NCBI RefSeq assembly: GCF_947241125.1 | Contig: NZ_OX365700.1 | Location: forward strand, 2,326,001-2,390,000 | DNA from: Nitrospira tepida | GTDB lineage: Bacteria > Nitrospirota > Nitrospiria > Nitrospirales > Nitrospiraceae | Reading direction: 5' to 3' | DNA: 64,000 nt | Shown: positions 7,638-19,581 of the stretch, in pieces | How the letters are laid out: each line of letters opens with the position of its first letter | Numbering within the stretch: position 1 is the first letter of the stretch | Program-made: the position numbers and the translations under genes | The notes under the pieces: generated by a model | The model's database searches: none | Told to the model about the DNA's origin: nothing | The model's input: the letters and a program-made list of their open reading frames with translations, nothing else

Positions 7638-8531
7638 TCAGTAGGCATCCTTGGCGCAGCGAAATCCGGTTCCGCTGGGGCGGCTGTCCATCACGCCCCA
7701 ATCCCGATCGGCGGTCCGCAAGCTCATGTAGGGTTTGAGCCAGGAGCCTCCCCTCATGCCCTTGACCGCGCCGCGCGTGGACCCGGGCGGATCGACCAAG
7801 GGCGCCGATCGGTAATAGTTCGGGTCGTGCCAGTCCTGCACCCATTCCGCGACATTGCCGGCCATGTCGAAGAGGCCATAGGGGCTCACGCCGTCTGGAA
7901 AGCTGCCGACGGGAAGCGTGAGGACCTCGCTCTTGATGCCCCTTTCCTTGGACAACTTCGCTCCTTCTCCTTTGATCCAAAAGGCTTCCCAGTCGGCGCC
8001 GCTTTGAAAGTCAACGGTGCGGCCAGCCCAGTAGCTGGCGCTGTTGGCTTTTCTGTGATCCCAGTCATTCCCCCAAGGAAAGCGGCGACCGTCCGTGCCG
8101 CGAGCAGCCTTTTCCCATTCGGCCTCCGTCGGCAGCCGTTTGCCGGACCAACGGCAGTAGGCGAAGGCGTCGTTCCAACTCACGTTGACGACCGGGTGGT
8201 TGCCGATCCCTTGGAGGGGTTTGCCTTCTTCCCACAAGGTCGAGGCCGGCTTGGGGTTTTCCGGAACACGATGTCCGGTCGCCTGCACGAATCGCAGATA
8301 GTCGTCGTTGGTGATCTCGTAGCGGTCGATCAGAAAGGCGCTGAGATAAACGAGCCGTTGAGGCGCTTCGTCGGGGAAGGCGTCGCTGCCGAGTGGGCTC
8401 CCCATCAGGAATTCTCCTGCCGGGATGAGGACCATGTCCCGAGATGGAGGTTGGGGATCGGCCGCGTGAAGGGGCTGCTGAGGCCAGAAGGCCAAACAGG
8501 CCACGATCAGCACCAGTAGGTGGGCGATCAC
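7638..8531 (-). CDS. exported SUMF1/formylglycine-generating-enzyme-like protein
   Basis: 297 residues from a GTG at 8531 that overlaps the stop of the upstream gene (GTGA), giving a clean signal peptide (VIAHLLVLIVACLAFW); an ATG at 8585 would overlap that gene by 58 bases. The FGE-sulfatase fold is clear: VLIPAGEFLMGS, FLIDRYEITNDDYLRFV, HPVVNVSWNDAFAYCRW, LPTEAEWEKAARG, WGND and GGSW...GFRCAK. In true enzymes a copper-binding cysteine pair drives formylglycine formation; that pair is not evident, so this may be a non-catalytic or ligand-binding member. Translationally coupled to the heme-oxygenase-fold gene upstream. Confidence 0.85.
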   Translation of the reverse strand: MIAHLLVLIVACLAFWPQQPLHAADPQPPSRDMVLIPAGEFLMGSPLGSDAFPDEAPQRLVYLSAFLIDRYEITNDDYLRFVQATGHRVPENPKPASTLWEEGKPLQGIGNHPVVNVSWNDAFAYCRWSGKRLPTEAEWEKAARGTDGRRFPWGNDWDHRKANSASYWAGRTVDFQSGADWEAFWIKGEGAKLSKERGIKSEVLTLPVGSFPDGVSPYGLFDMAGNVAEWVQDWHDPNYYRSAPLVDPPGSTRGAVKGMRGGSWLKPYMSLRTADRDWGVMDSRPSGTGFRCAKDAY

Positions 8532-9319
8532 GATGACTTGCGAAGCCGGCAGGCTTTGGCCACTTCGTCCCGATATTTGGTCCACAGGGTAAGGGCTCGG
8601 GAAAGACAGGCCAACACCGCCCGTTGCTGCCGGGCGGTCGTGGCATGGGTCAAGACCATGGCGTAGGCATCCTGGCGGTGCCCGGCTTCGACCTGTTGAT
8701 GCGCGCGGATCAAATCCATCGTTGCGCGAGAGATGTGATGATGCCGCACGAGCGGATGCTGGTCGATGTAGGTTTCAATCTCGTCCTGAGATTTGGGTTT
8801 GGACGGCTCCGCGATCTCGCGCCGGTCCTTGACGCTGCCCTCCACGAAGATGGCGAGCGCCGCGGCACCCACGACCCAGTCGCGATGGGCCGAGACCCGA
8901 TCGAGCCATGCGCGATAGGCGGCGGCAGCCGGCAAGAGTCTGGCTCGCTGGAAGTCGTCCAACTCGTACCCCAGTCCCCGCATCATCTCCTGAAACAGCT
9001 CGGGATGAGACCGCCCGAAGGACAGGCCGCCCGTGTCCTCCTCATAGATATTGGCCGCCAGCATCCGGCGGACGTCCGGAGGCGGGTTCTGGCCGTGGAC
9101 CCGCGCCAAGAGGACCGGAAAATCTCTGACATAGACGAGATATTCCTGCTGGTAGTGAATCTTCAACTGGTCCTTCGACATGCCCGGTCCCATGAGGATG
9201 GGCCAGGCCCAATGATGTTTGCGATCCATGATCGAAAGGCAGGCTTCGGCAAAGGCTTGGCGGCTGAGCGGCGCGTCCGCTGCCGTTGGCCTGGTCGTTG
9301 GGGATCGCCTTGCTTTCAC
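8528..9319 (-). CDS. heme-oxygenase-fold protein (PqqC/CADD/TenA-like)
   Basis: 263 residues, soluble, no signal peptide. The sequence follows the PqqC/CADD branch of the all-helical heme-oxygenase-like fold: HYQQEYLVYVRDFP, NIYEEDTGG with acidic candidates for metal binding, and HPLVRHHHI. Members of this fold include metal-dependent oxygenases that act on small molecules or on their own residues, and PqqC itself. No pqq genes are seen in the window. The last codons overlap the start of the exported SUMF1-like gene by four bases, a sign that the two are made together. Substrate unknown. Confidence 0.75.
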   Translation of the reverse strand: MKARRSPTTRPTAADAPLSRQAFAEACLSIMDRKHHWAWPILMGPGMSKDQLKIHYQQEYLVYVRDFPVLLARVHGQNPPPDVRRMLAANIYEEDTGGLSFGRSHPELFQEMMRGLGYELDDFQRARLLPAAAAYRAWLDRVSAHRDWVVGAAALAIFVEGSVKDRREIAEPSKPKSQDEIETYIDQHPLVRHHHISRATMDLIRAHQQVEAGHRQDAYAMVLTHATTARQQRAVLACLSRALTLWTKYRDEVAKACRLRKSS

Positions 9320-9374
9320 GTGAGGGGCCTCCTAGAATTTGCCGTCACGACACAGGCGCTGCCGAAAGGATACG

Positions 9375-9665
9375 ATGCCGATGAACCCCGTCACGCTGCA
9401 AAAACCGGATGACATCCTGACGTTTCTTGCCGATATTTCTCTCAAGGGAGCGGGGTTCACGTCCGACTGCCTGCTCGACTATGTGCTCGAAGAAGGCTTC
9501 ACCGAGCCGATCTTTCTCAATGCCAGCGGGGAAGACGCCGACGCGTTCTACCGGGGGGCGCCGAACGCCTGGGCCCTGTATCAGGTCCGTGAATGGAAAC
9601 GCGTGCTCACGATTTCCGGGGGGACGGGCCGAGCGCGCCGGGTGCAGATCACCGAGACGCCGTGA
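9375..9665 (+). CDS. conserved hypothetical small protein
   Basis: 96 residues, no family recognised. The start at 9375 (ATGCCGATG) has a weak AAAGGA upstream; a longer frame begins at 9339. The product has no signal peptide or membrane segment and contains SGEDADAFYRGAPNAWALY. It is divergent from the heme-oxygenase-fold gene and about 100 bases ahead of the DUF2007-like gene. Function unknown. Confidence 0.6.
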   Translation: MPMNPVTLQKPDDILTFLADISLKGAGFTSDCLLDYVLEEGFTEPIFLNASGEDADAFYRGAPNAWALYQVREWKRVLTISGGTGRARRVQITETP

Positions 9666-9767
9666 CGCGTATGCCGCGTCCATCGCAGTGTACGGACGGG
9701 AGGGAAATTTTGCAAACGATTGCATGGATTCACGGGCCGCAACCATGAGCATGCGGGGAGAACGGTG

Positions 9768-10001
9768 ATGGTGGTCTTGATCGAACCGCAGGACGAAGGG
9801 CAGTTGGCGGTCGTGCGGAGCCTCTTGGATGCCAACGACATCCTCTACTACGTCAAGAACGAATGGTTCGGAAGCCTGTATCCGGGGTTTCCGCTGCCCT
9901 TTAACCAGCGGGTCGTCATGGTTCTGGAAGCTGATTACGTCCGCGCCGAGATCCTTCTGCGAGGATTGCGCGATGACGGAGTCCCGCCCGCCGCGTCCTG
10001 A
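9768..10001 (+). CDS. DUF2007-like small signal-transducing-type protein
   Basis: 77 residues from the ATG at 9768 after GGGGAGA. The pattern VVLIEPQDEGQLAVVRSLL followed by ANDILYYVKNEW and RVVMVLEADYVRAEILLRGL fits the DUF2007 (putative PII-interacting) ferredoxin-like domain, which spans most of the protein. Soluble, no signal peptide. It ends seven bases before the convergent stop of the BamE-like gene. The biochemical role of DUF2007 proteins is not settled. Confidence 0.7.
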   Translation: MVVLIEPQDEGQLAVVRSLLDANDILYYVKNEWFGSLYPGFPLPFNQRVVMVLEADYVRAEILLRGLRDDGVPPAAS

Positions 10002-10007
10002 CCCCGG

Positions 10008-10454
10008 TCAGTGATACCAGCCGCCGACCAGTACCCCCTCTTCGAAGTAGAGGTAGCGGTGTTTGACTGTGGCGCTGTCGATCCAATCCTCATACACCCA
10101 TTCTTCCCGGCGCAATCCGTCGTCGGTGTAACTGACCCGCATGGTGTAGGGCGAGCCCCAGGATTGCATGACCTGTTCTCTGGTCATGCCGACGGCGACT
10201 CGTTTCTCCGCCACGTGTTTTTCAAAGGTCGGATCGGTCAGCACGGGATAGAATCGCCAGGCCAGCATCGCCGCGAACATCAGGCCGAAGCCGACATAGA
10301 TGGTCTTGCGCACGAGCGGGCGGCACAGAAACGGTTTGGAGTCTGCGGCTGCGGGAGAAAGCGGTTCATTCGACGCCGGCGGGCGGTCGATCGAATGGTC
10401 CTCGCCCAAGTCGGACAACAGGCCGGGCTTGGAGGCTTGTGCAGGAACGTCCAT
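10008..10454 (-). CDS. membrane-anchored SmpA/BamE-like domain protein
   Basis: 148 residues. A soluble N-terminal tail rich in Pro and Ser is followed by one transmembrane helix at about residues 51-67 (KTIYVGFGLMFAAMLAW) and then a periplasmic domain with VGMTREQVMQSWGSP, the signature of the SmpA/OmlA (BamE) fold, and EEWVYEDW. BamE proper is a short lipoprotein of the barrel-assembly complex; the helix anchor and the long cytoplasmic tail make this a variant, so a role in barrel assembly is not assured. Confidence 0.65.
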   Translation of the reverse strand: MDVPAQASKPGLLSDLGEDHSIDRPPASNEPLSPAAADSKPFLCRPLVRKTIYVGFGLMFAAMLAWRFYPVLTDPTFEKHVAEKRVAVGMTREQVMQSWGSPYTMRVSYTDDGLRREEWVYEDWIDSATVKHRYLYFEEGVLVGGWYH

Positions 10455-10545
10455 GGTGCGTATCGTAACGAAGCAGGCTGCGGCCGGTCAAGGCGACGTC
10501 GGCAAGCCCTTCAGCGTATCAGCGGTTGACCGGGAATCGCTCCGG

Positions 10546-11325
10546 TCATTCCGCATACTGAGGCATGGGAATTTTCTTGGGGGCCGGCGGCGCCGGCGGC
10601 GGCAGATCGGCAAATTCCCGGGAATAGGGATTCAGAATCGGCTCATGCGTGTTCTTCAGCCGCTTCTGGGTCAGTTGGAGACTTTGCGGGGCAATCTCCA
10701 TGCGATCGACCTTGGCGGTCAAGGTCAAGGGCTGGGGAAGACCCTGGAGTGAAAACAGTTGGAACGCCAGCGTCCAGTCCCACTTGTCCTTGCTCGGATC
10801 CCGCACGACGAAGCGCGCGTCCGGAGACGGGTTGCCCTTGAAGAGCAACAGCCAAATGCTGGAACGGAACGCCGGGGCGTCCGGCTCGGACGGGGGACGG
10901 AACTCCGGCACAAGCGCCGGGACCTGTGAAATCGGGACCGGGGGCGAAAATTCGACGTCCACCAGATTCACGTAGAGGGTCGGCTCGTCGGAGTGGTCGT
11001 TGGGATTGATCACGAAGCCGAACGAATACCGGACCTCGACGCCGTCGCGCTTGAAGGTGTACACGTCTTCGCCGTTTTGCGGCGCGATCAGTTTCTTGAA
11101 GTATTTCTGCCAGTCCGCGTAGGAATAGTATTTAAAGACCCGGAGGGCGGCCTTGCGGTCTCGCGCCGCCTGCGGCATGCCGAGTTTGTCGTGCAGCTCG
11201 GTTTGGGTCAGTCCGATAAATCCGTCTTCGAAGTAGGGGGCGGACGAAGCGGAAGCGGGGAGCAGACACAGCAACAGCCACGCGCAAACGAAGCTTCCGA
11301 TGAACAGGCGGTGCGTCGCGACCAC
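10546..11325 (-). CDS. exported protein of unknown function
   Basis: 259 residues. A signal peptide (FIGSFVCAWLLLCLLPASASS) precedes FEDGFIGLTQTELHDKLGMPQAARDRKAAL, which again resembles the first helix-turn of a BamE/SmpA-like fold (GLTQTELHDKLGMP). The C-terminus is proline-rich (DLPPPAPPAPKKIP). It is on the same strand and about 90 bases upstream of the BamE-like gene, so the pair may share an envelope function. No enzyme motif is visible. Confidence 0.65.
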   Translation of the reverse strand: MVATHRLFIGSFVCAWLLLCLLPASASSAPYFEDGFIGLTQTELHDKLGMPQAARDRKAALRVFKYYSYADWQKYFKKLIAPQNGEDVYTFKRDGVEVRYSFGFVINPNDHSDEPTLYVNLVDVEFSPPVPISQVPALVPEFRPPSEPDAPAFRSSIWLLLFKGNPSPDARFVVRDPSKDKWDWTLAFQLFSLQGLPQPLTLTAKVDRMEIAPQSLQLTQKRLKNTHEPILNPYSREFADLPPPAPPAPKKIPMPQYAE

Positions 11326-11381
11326 GATGGGGCTCCGATTTTTTCATCCTACGAAGGGGAGGGCCTGAAGTCAAGCTAGCC

Positions 11382-11620
11382 CACACATTATTCATGACCG
11401 CTTCTACTGCATCCGCCGATACGCCGCTGCGACAAGTTTGGCTGCCAGGTTCCCGCATCCAAGCGGGCAGGCTCGCCGCTCGGTCGGTCGACATACTGTT
11501 TCAAGTATGCCTTCCTCCCTCGCGGCTCCGCGTGGGGGTACCCATTGCTGTTCTCCATGCAATGGGTCCAACGCATGGCGTCTTGGCGGTTTCGTCACGA
11601 ACCGTCATGAATAATGTGGG
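11382..11620 (+). mobile_element. MITE-like element, copy B (about 239 bp)
   Basis: Same orientation as copy A. The ends are CACATTATTCATGAC (11384-11398) and GTCATGAATAATGTGGG (11604-11620). The inner hairpin is CATACT-GTTTCA-AGTATG (11492-11509), a compensated variant of that in copy A. Where copy A has the 10 bp palindrome, this copy has CCCGC-ATCCAA-GCGGG instead. A REP-like palindrome (11540-11567) is inserted in its right half. Confidence 0.8.
11540..11567. repeat. REP-like palindrome inside MITE copy B
   Basis: ACCCATTGC (11540-11548) and GCAATGGGT (11559-11567) form a 9 bp perfect stem over a 10-base loop. Related palindromes occur at 11788, 11843, 20847, 20897, 20913, 21205 and 35638, in two pairing versions (ATTGC/GCAAT and GTTGC/GCAAC). 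Confidence 0.8.
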
Positions 11621-11787
11621 CATGGGACCGCACAATTGCGCAATTGTTGAAGGGGTGACGGCTTCTCGATAAGATCGGCCTCTATGCCTTATGTTAGGAT
11701 GACGGATTACGCAGCGGCCATGCAGGATGTTCAAAACGGCCGTCCAGCGCGGCCGCAGCGAGCGAGGAGGCGAAGCGTACTCGGGGC

Positions 11788-11815
11788 ACCCGTTGCTCCT
11801 CTTTCTGCAACGGGT
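11788..11815. repeat. REP-like palindrome (GTTGC version)
   Basis: ACCCGTTGC (11788-11796) pairs with GCAACGGGT (11807-11815) over a 10-base loop. Same family as 11540 with the stem base pair changed from A-T to G-C on both sides. It sits within the metH leader palindrome. Confidence 0.8.
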
Positions 11816-11842
11816 CCAAAACGTTGAGCCTCTTCGCGTTAG

Positions 11843-11874
11843 ACCCATTGCATCATGAAAGTACAGCAATGGGT
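11843..11874. repeat. REP-like palindrome (ATTGC version) with extended arms
   Basis: ACCCATTGC (11843-11851) pairs with GCAATGGGT (11866-11874). The pairing resumes further out through GTTAG on the left and CTAAC on the right, so this copy has longer arms than the others. It lies in the metH leader. Confidence 0.75.
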
Positions 11875-11941
11875 GCCCTAACAAAGCAGGCGGACGTTTT
11901 CAACATACTGCGAGCGGCCAAGAAGGAGTCACAGAGTACCC

Positions 11942-15637
<3,696 letters not shown>

Positions 15638-16246
15638 GGCATCGTCCGGCCGACAAGGTTCCCCTCGGATGACGCGACTGCCGTCCTCAGTGCTTCCGCC
15701 ACCCACTTGGCCCGCTCCTCCGCCCATTTGTTGAAGGCGGCCGTGTCCTCGAACACCAGGTCCCACGTCTTAACCGCGTCGAGCAGCAACAGGCGGTGTG
15801 GTTGGTTGTGGCCCGGGAAATACACGACCAGGACGGCGGACTTGCCGGTCAAGCTGACATCCACGAAGACGTGCAGCATGGCCGAGGCGGGGATCTCGAC
15901 TCCCTTGGCGGCAGCTTCAACAATCGGCCGGTAGAGACGCTGCAGAAACGTCAGTGACGCCTCATAGGGTCTTGCTGATTGGAGCAGGTAGGGATTCGGC
16001 CGTTCCCCGAAGAGCTGGTCGCAGAAATAAGGCACGGATTCCCAGGAAGGCAGCTCGCCTGCCTCGATCGCGGTCTCGCACACATAGGCCAGCCAATGGC
16101 GGGAGTGCTTCATCGTACGGCGTATCTATCCGGCGGTTACCGAAGGTACAGGACGTATAGGGCGTCCATGGGGGCGGGCGGCGTAGGGCGTGGATGGGGT
16201 TGGCCGAATCGCATGACCAAAATCTATCGGATGACAGCCGGCTCCG

Positions 16247-17389
16247 TCAAATAGGGGACTCGTTGAACGTGACCGTCGCCGAACCGGACGCGTCCGGATA
16301 CTCTTTCTGAATCCGGAGAATGTCTTCCATGGAATTGAAAAAGACGTCCAGCAATTCCGGGTCAAAGTGACCGCCGCGATGTTGTCGCATGAGGTCCACG
16401 GCATGGTCGATCGCGAAGGCCGGTTTGTAGACCCGTTGGGTGGTCAAGGCGTCGAACGAATCGGCAATGGCCGCGATTCGGCCTTCGAGCGGGATCGAGG
16501 AGCCTTTCAGCCCTCGCGGATAGCCGGTGCCGTCGAACCGCTCGTGATGGGTCCAGGCAATGACCGCGGCGACCTTCAAGAGTTCGGCGTCGGAGCCGCT
16601 GAGGATGCGGTAGCCGATTTCGGCATGTTGCGTGATGACGTTGAATTCTTCCGGCGTGAACTTGCCCGGTTTCAGCAGCACATGGTCCGGCGTGCCGATC
16701 TTGCCGATGTCGTGCATGGGGCTGGCGGTCCGAATGAGGTCACACTGTTCATCCGGCAGACCGTAGCGGCGCGCGAGCAATTCGCAATAGCGGCTCATGC
16801 GCTGGATGTGCTTGGCGGTCGAGCGGTCGCGAAACTCGGCGGCGATGGCCAGTCGTTGGATGGTTTCCTCGCGCGAGAGGCGCAATTCTTTCTCGCTCCG
16901 TTCCAGCCATTCCAAGGCCTGTTGCAGCGCGATGGTACGGGTCCGGACCATGTGCTCCAGGTTGGTGCAGTGGGCGCGGTTCTCGACTTCGAGCCGGCGG
17001 CGGCGAAGCGCGTTCGAGACATTGATCAAGACCTCGTTGGTCTCGAACGGCTTGATGATGTAGCCGAAGGCCCCCATCTCCAGGGCGGCATTGGCCAGGA
17101 CCGGACTATCGAGCCCGGTCACCATGATCGCGGCCACGGTCGGATCGTTCTGAAGGATGTGGCGGACGAGGTCCATCCCGGATTCGCCGGGCATGTTCAC
17201 GTCGCACAGCACGATGGCGACCTCCTGTTCGCCGAGCTTGGCCCGGGCCTCCCGGGCGTCCGCGGCCGTGAGACAGGTATAGCCGTGTCGTTCCAGCAGG
17301 GCGGACAGGAGCTTGCGAATCGGCTCCTCGTCATCGACGATCAGAATCGTACGGTTGGTCAGGCTTCGTTGAAGGGTCGTGGCTTCCAT
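16247..17389 (-). CDS. response regulator with HD-GYP cyclic-di-GMP phosphodiesterase domain
   Basis: 380 residues. The N-terminal receiver domain (about 14-130) has the acidic pair D19/D20, phospho-acceptor D63 in LCDVNMPG and the switch lysine in IIKPF. A helical linker leads to an HD-GYP domain with HDIGKIG (about 226) and HHERFDGTGYPRGLKG (about 287), which contains the GYP signature and supports degradation of cyclic di-GMP. The partner histidine kinase is not in the window, so this is an orphan regulator, probably affecting motility, biofilm or envelope state. Confidence 0.93.
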   Translation of the reverse strand: MEATTLQRSLTNRTILIVDDEEPIRKLLSALLERHGYTCLTAADAREARAKLGEQEVAIVLCDVNMPGESGMDLVRHILQNDPTVAAIMVTGLDSPVLANAALEMGAFGYIIKPFETNEVLINVSNALRRRRLEVENRAHCTNLEHMVRTRTIALQQALEWLERSEKELRLSREETIQRLAIAAEFRDRSTAKHIQRMSRYCELLARRYGLPDEQCDLIRTASPMHDIGKIGTPDHVLLKPGKFTPEEFNVITQHAEIGYRILSGSDAELLKVAAVIAWTHHERFDGTGYPRGLKGSSIPLEGRIAAIADSFDALTTQRVYKPAFAIDHAVDLMRQHRGGHFDPELLDVFFNSMEDILRIQKEYPDASGSATVTFNESPI

Positions 17390-17655
17390 GTATTGGCTAG
17401 ATCCTTTGAGGTGAAGAGGGGTGACGGTCGCGTCTCATCGTGAGATCTGGCTGTGTGCCGGTCGATCGTGTGTGGCTCGGGAGAAAAGCGCGAAAAATGG
17501 ATGCAGAGTTTGTGCCAATGTAGTCAAAAAATGTTGCTGCGTTGCCTTGCAGGGGAACAGCATCCGCAGCATCCAACACTGGTCCTCTAAGCCCTCTTCA
17601 ACAAAGGGAACTCTTCGATTGCCAACGAGACCCTCGACCAGTCATAAGCTATCCC

Positions 17656-17784
17656 ATGCCCTATCAATTCGAGTACGAAAATTTGTTTCTGTACACGATC
17701 GGTCTCTTCATCGTGCTGTTGCTGTACATCCGTGTACGGGTTGCTCGAAAAACCAAGGCCGATACCGAAGATCAAGCCCCATAG
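17656..17784 (+). CDS. small single-helix membrane protein
   Basis: 42 residues, below the usual annotation threshold. MPYQFEYENLFLYTIG leads into one transmembrane helix (LFIVLLLYIRV) and a polar tail ARKTKADTEDQAP, the usual layout for a small bitopic protein with a positive inside end. The ATG has no strong ribosome binding site; a longer frame from 17542 adds residues without membrane character. It is about 120 bases ahead of rph. Function unknown. The 266 bases on its left, up to the HD-GYP gene, show no other gene. Confidence 0.45.
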   Translation: MPYQFEYENLFLYTIGLFIVLLLYIRVRVARKTKADTEDQAP

Positions 17785-17907
17785 TCCGGTCTCCGTCGAC
17801 GCTGCTGGTTTGATCTTTCCGCCGCGCTTTTCCTATAATTCGGCGCCCCCGCTTCAATCCTGTAGGGACGGGCCGCAGCATCATCCGGATGGATGAAAGG
17901 GATGACC

Positions 17908-18654
17908 ATGACAGAATTGGGTAATAAGACAATGCGCAAGGACGGCCGCCGGCGCGATCAATTGCGCCCGATCAAGGTCACCAGGAACTTCATCAAGTAC
18001 GCCGAAGGGTCCGTGCTGATGGAGATGGGCGATACGAAAGTGATTTGTACGGCATCCGTCGAAGAAAAGGTGCCCTCGTTCCTGAAAGACAAAGGACAGG
18101 GGTGGGTGACGGCGGAGTACGCCATGCTTCCCCGGGCCACCCACGACCGGAGTCCCCGCGAGGCGGTGAAGGGGAAGCAGGGGGGACGGACCTTGGAGAT
18201 TCAGCGGCTGGTGGGCCGATCCCTCCGGGCGGTTCTGGACATGACCCAATTGGGAGAACGGACCATCTGGATCGACTGCGACGTGATCCAGGCTGACGGC
18301 GGAACCAGAACCGCCTCGATCACCGGCGCCTTTATTGCGCTGGCCGATGCCTGCGCCGTGCTGAAGAAGAAGGACCTGATCAAGCAACGTCCCATGCTCG
18401 ACTACCTGGCCGCCGTGAGCGTGGGCAAGATCGGAGGCCGCGCGATGGTGGACCTGGCCTATGACGAGGATTCCGCCGCGGAAGTCGATTTGAACCTGGT
18501 CATGACGGGATCGGGCCGCTTTGTGGAAATCCAGGGAACCGCCGAGCGATATCCCTTCGACCGAAAGGACCTGGATGAGTTCATGAGCCTGGGATGGCAG
18601 GCGATTGAGCAGTTGGTGAATCTGCAGAAGAACCTGATCGGCAAGCTTGATTAA
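17908..18654 (+). CDS. rph: ribonuclease PH
   Basis: 248 residues. RNase PH is a phosphate-dependent 3'-5' exoribonuclease that trims tRNA 3' ends. The sequence is typical from [13 protein letters not shown] onward, with [33 protein letters not shown] and the phosphate-site region [15 protein letters not shown]. Of three nearby in-frame ATGs, the one at 17908 has AAAGGG at six bases and is preferred. It is followed 26 bases later by rdgB, the common rph-rdgB pairing. Confidence 0.96.
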   Translation: MTELGNKTMRKDGRRRDQLRPIKVTRNFIKYAEGSVLMEMGDTKVICTASVEEKVPSFLKDKGQGWVTAEYAMLPRATHDRSPREAVKGKQGGRTLEIQRLVGRSLRAVLDMTQLGERTIWIDCDVIQADGGTRTASITGAFIALADACAVLKKKDLIKQRPMLDYLAAVSVGKIGGRAMVDLAYDEDSAAEVDLNLVMTGSGRFVEIQGTAERYPFDRKDLDEFMSLGWQAIEQLVNLQKNLIGKLD

Positions 18655-18680
18655 GCTTAAGTATCGATTGAAGTATCGAT
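18643..18680 (+). repeat. short repeats at the rph-rdgB junction
   Basis: AAGCTT-GATT-AAGCTT (18643-18658) spans the end of rph and is followed by a direct repeat AAGTATCGAT (18659-18668 and 18671-18680) that runs into the rdgB ATG at 18681. There is no Shine-Dalgarno sequence in this interval, so rdgB translation may rely on coupling to rph. Confidence 0.6.
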
Positions 18681-19286
18681 ATGGAACTGATTGTTGCCAC
18701 GAGAAATAAAGACAAATGCAAGGAGCTGCAAGCCCTCCTTCAAGATTTGGGAGTTCGGATCCGGACCATTGGTGATTTTCCAGGTGCGCCGGACGTGGTC
18801 GAGGACGGGACCACCTGTGAAGCCAATGCGATCAAGAAGGCGCAATCGGCGGCACGGTTCACAGGGCTGCCGGCGATTGCCGACGACACGGGCCTGGAGG
18901 TGGCGGCGCTCGATGGCAGGCCCGGGGTCTATGCAGCAAGGTACGCAGGGGAATCGGCGACCTATGAAGACAATTGGCGGAAGCTGCTTCGCGAGCTGAA
19001 CGGTGTGCCTGTGTCTCGCCGGCAGGCCCGCTTCGTCACCGCCGCTGCCATTGCCTATCCGGACGGACGGGTCCAGATGGCTCTCGGAACCCTGGACGGA
19101 GTGATCACGGAGCAGCCGCGGGGGACGGGGGGGTTCGGGTACGATCCGGTCTTTCTGGTTCCGGAGAAGGAGAAGACCCTGGCCGAAATGACGCCGGAGG
19201 AGAAAAACCAAGTCAGCCATCGAGCCCGCGCTTTTCAACGGGCGAAAGAACTGCTACAAGAGGCCAGCCACCTGACAGGTGTCTGA
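18681..19286 (+). CDS. rdgB: XTP/dITP diphosphatase (RdgB/HAM1)
   Basis: 201 residues. The enzyme hydrolyses XTP, dITP and ITP to monophosphates and keeps deaminated purines out of DNA and RNA. Family marks are the N-terminal ELIVATRNKDKCKEL, ADDTGLEVAALDGRPGVYAAR, GFGYDPVF and SHRARAF. The start abuts a direct repeat with no ribosome binding site. It sits 26 bases after rph and ahead of the DUF2283 gene in the same direction. Confidence 0.95.
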   Translation: MELIVATRNKDKCKELQALLQDLGVRIRTIGDFPGAPDVVEDGTTCEANAIKKAQSAARFTGLPAIADDTGLEVAALDGRPGVYAARYAGESATYEDNWRKLLRELNGVPVSRRQARFVTAAAIAYPDGRVQMALGTLDGVITEQPRGTGGFGYDPVFLVPEKEKTLAEMTPEEKNQVSHRARAFQRAKELLQEASHLTGV

Positions 19287-19303
19287 CGTGAGCTTTTTCA
19301 TCC

Positions 19304-19501
19304 ATGAACATCAAGTATTTCCAGGATACTGGCACTCTTCACATCGAATTTCGCGTGGCTGATGTGGCCGAAACCAGGGATCTGGACGAGGACATCCAAC
19401 TGGATGTTGATAACGATGGGAATATCTGCGCCATCACGATTGAACTGGCTCGAGAACGAGCCGATATTCCGCATTTCTCATTTGAGCAGATTGCGGTTTA
19501 G
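19304..19501 (+). CDS. DUF2283 protein
   Basis: 65 residues. The pattern MNIKYFQDTGTLHIEF, VAETRDLDEDIQLDVDNDGNICAITIELA is characteristic of DUF2283, a small beta-sheet domain with an acidic Asp-rich centre. Such proteins occur alone and often near toxin-antitoxin or mobile genes; no partner toxin is visible here. It begins 17 bases after rdgB. Function unknown. Confidence 0.8.
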   Translation: MNIKYFQDTGTLHIEFRVADVAETRDLDEDIQLDVDNDGNICAITIELARERADIPHFSFEQIAV

Positions 19502-19581
19502 CCCCCATGACAAGGTAGGCTGAAACCCTCCATCGCAGGATAGATTACGTACACGTCGGCAGGAGACGCGAGGCGTCAGGG

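Larger units (their letters stand above)
11722..11911. repeat. long imperfect palindromic element in the metH leader
   Basis: GCAGGATGTTCAAAACG at the left and, inverted, GCAGTATGTTGAAAACG at the right (ending at 11911) bound about 190 bases with internal matching arms around GAGGCGAAGCGTAC and ACGTTGAGCCTCTTCGCG. Two REP-like palindromes, 11788-11815 and 11843-11874, interrupt the arms. From memory, similar palindromes are common in Nitrospira chromosomes; that is not proven here. The element ends 30 bases before the metH start and fills most of its leader. Confidence 0.65.

Noticed and set aside
11621-11941. Cobalamin or SAM riboswitch ahead of metH
   Set aside because: I looked for a B12-box-like or SAM-I-like core and found only palindromic repeats; no conserved riboswitch segment is recognisable by eye.
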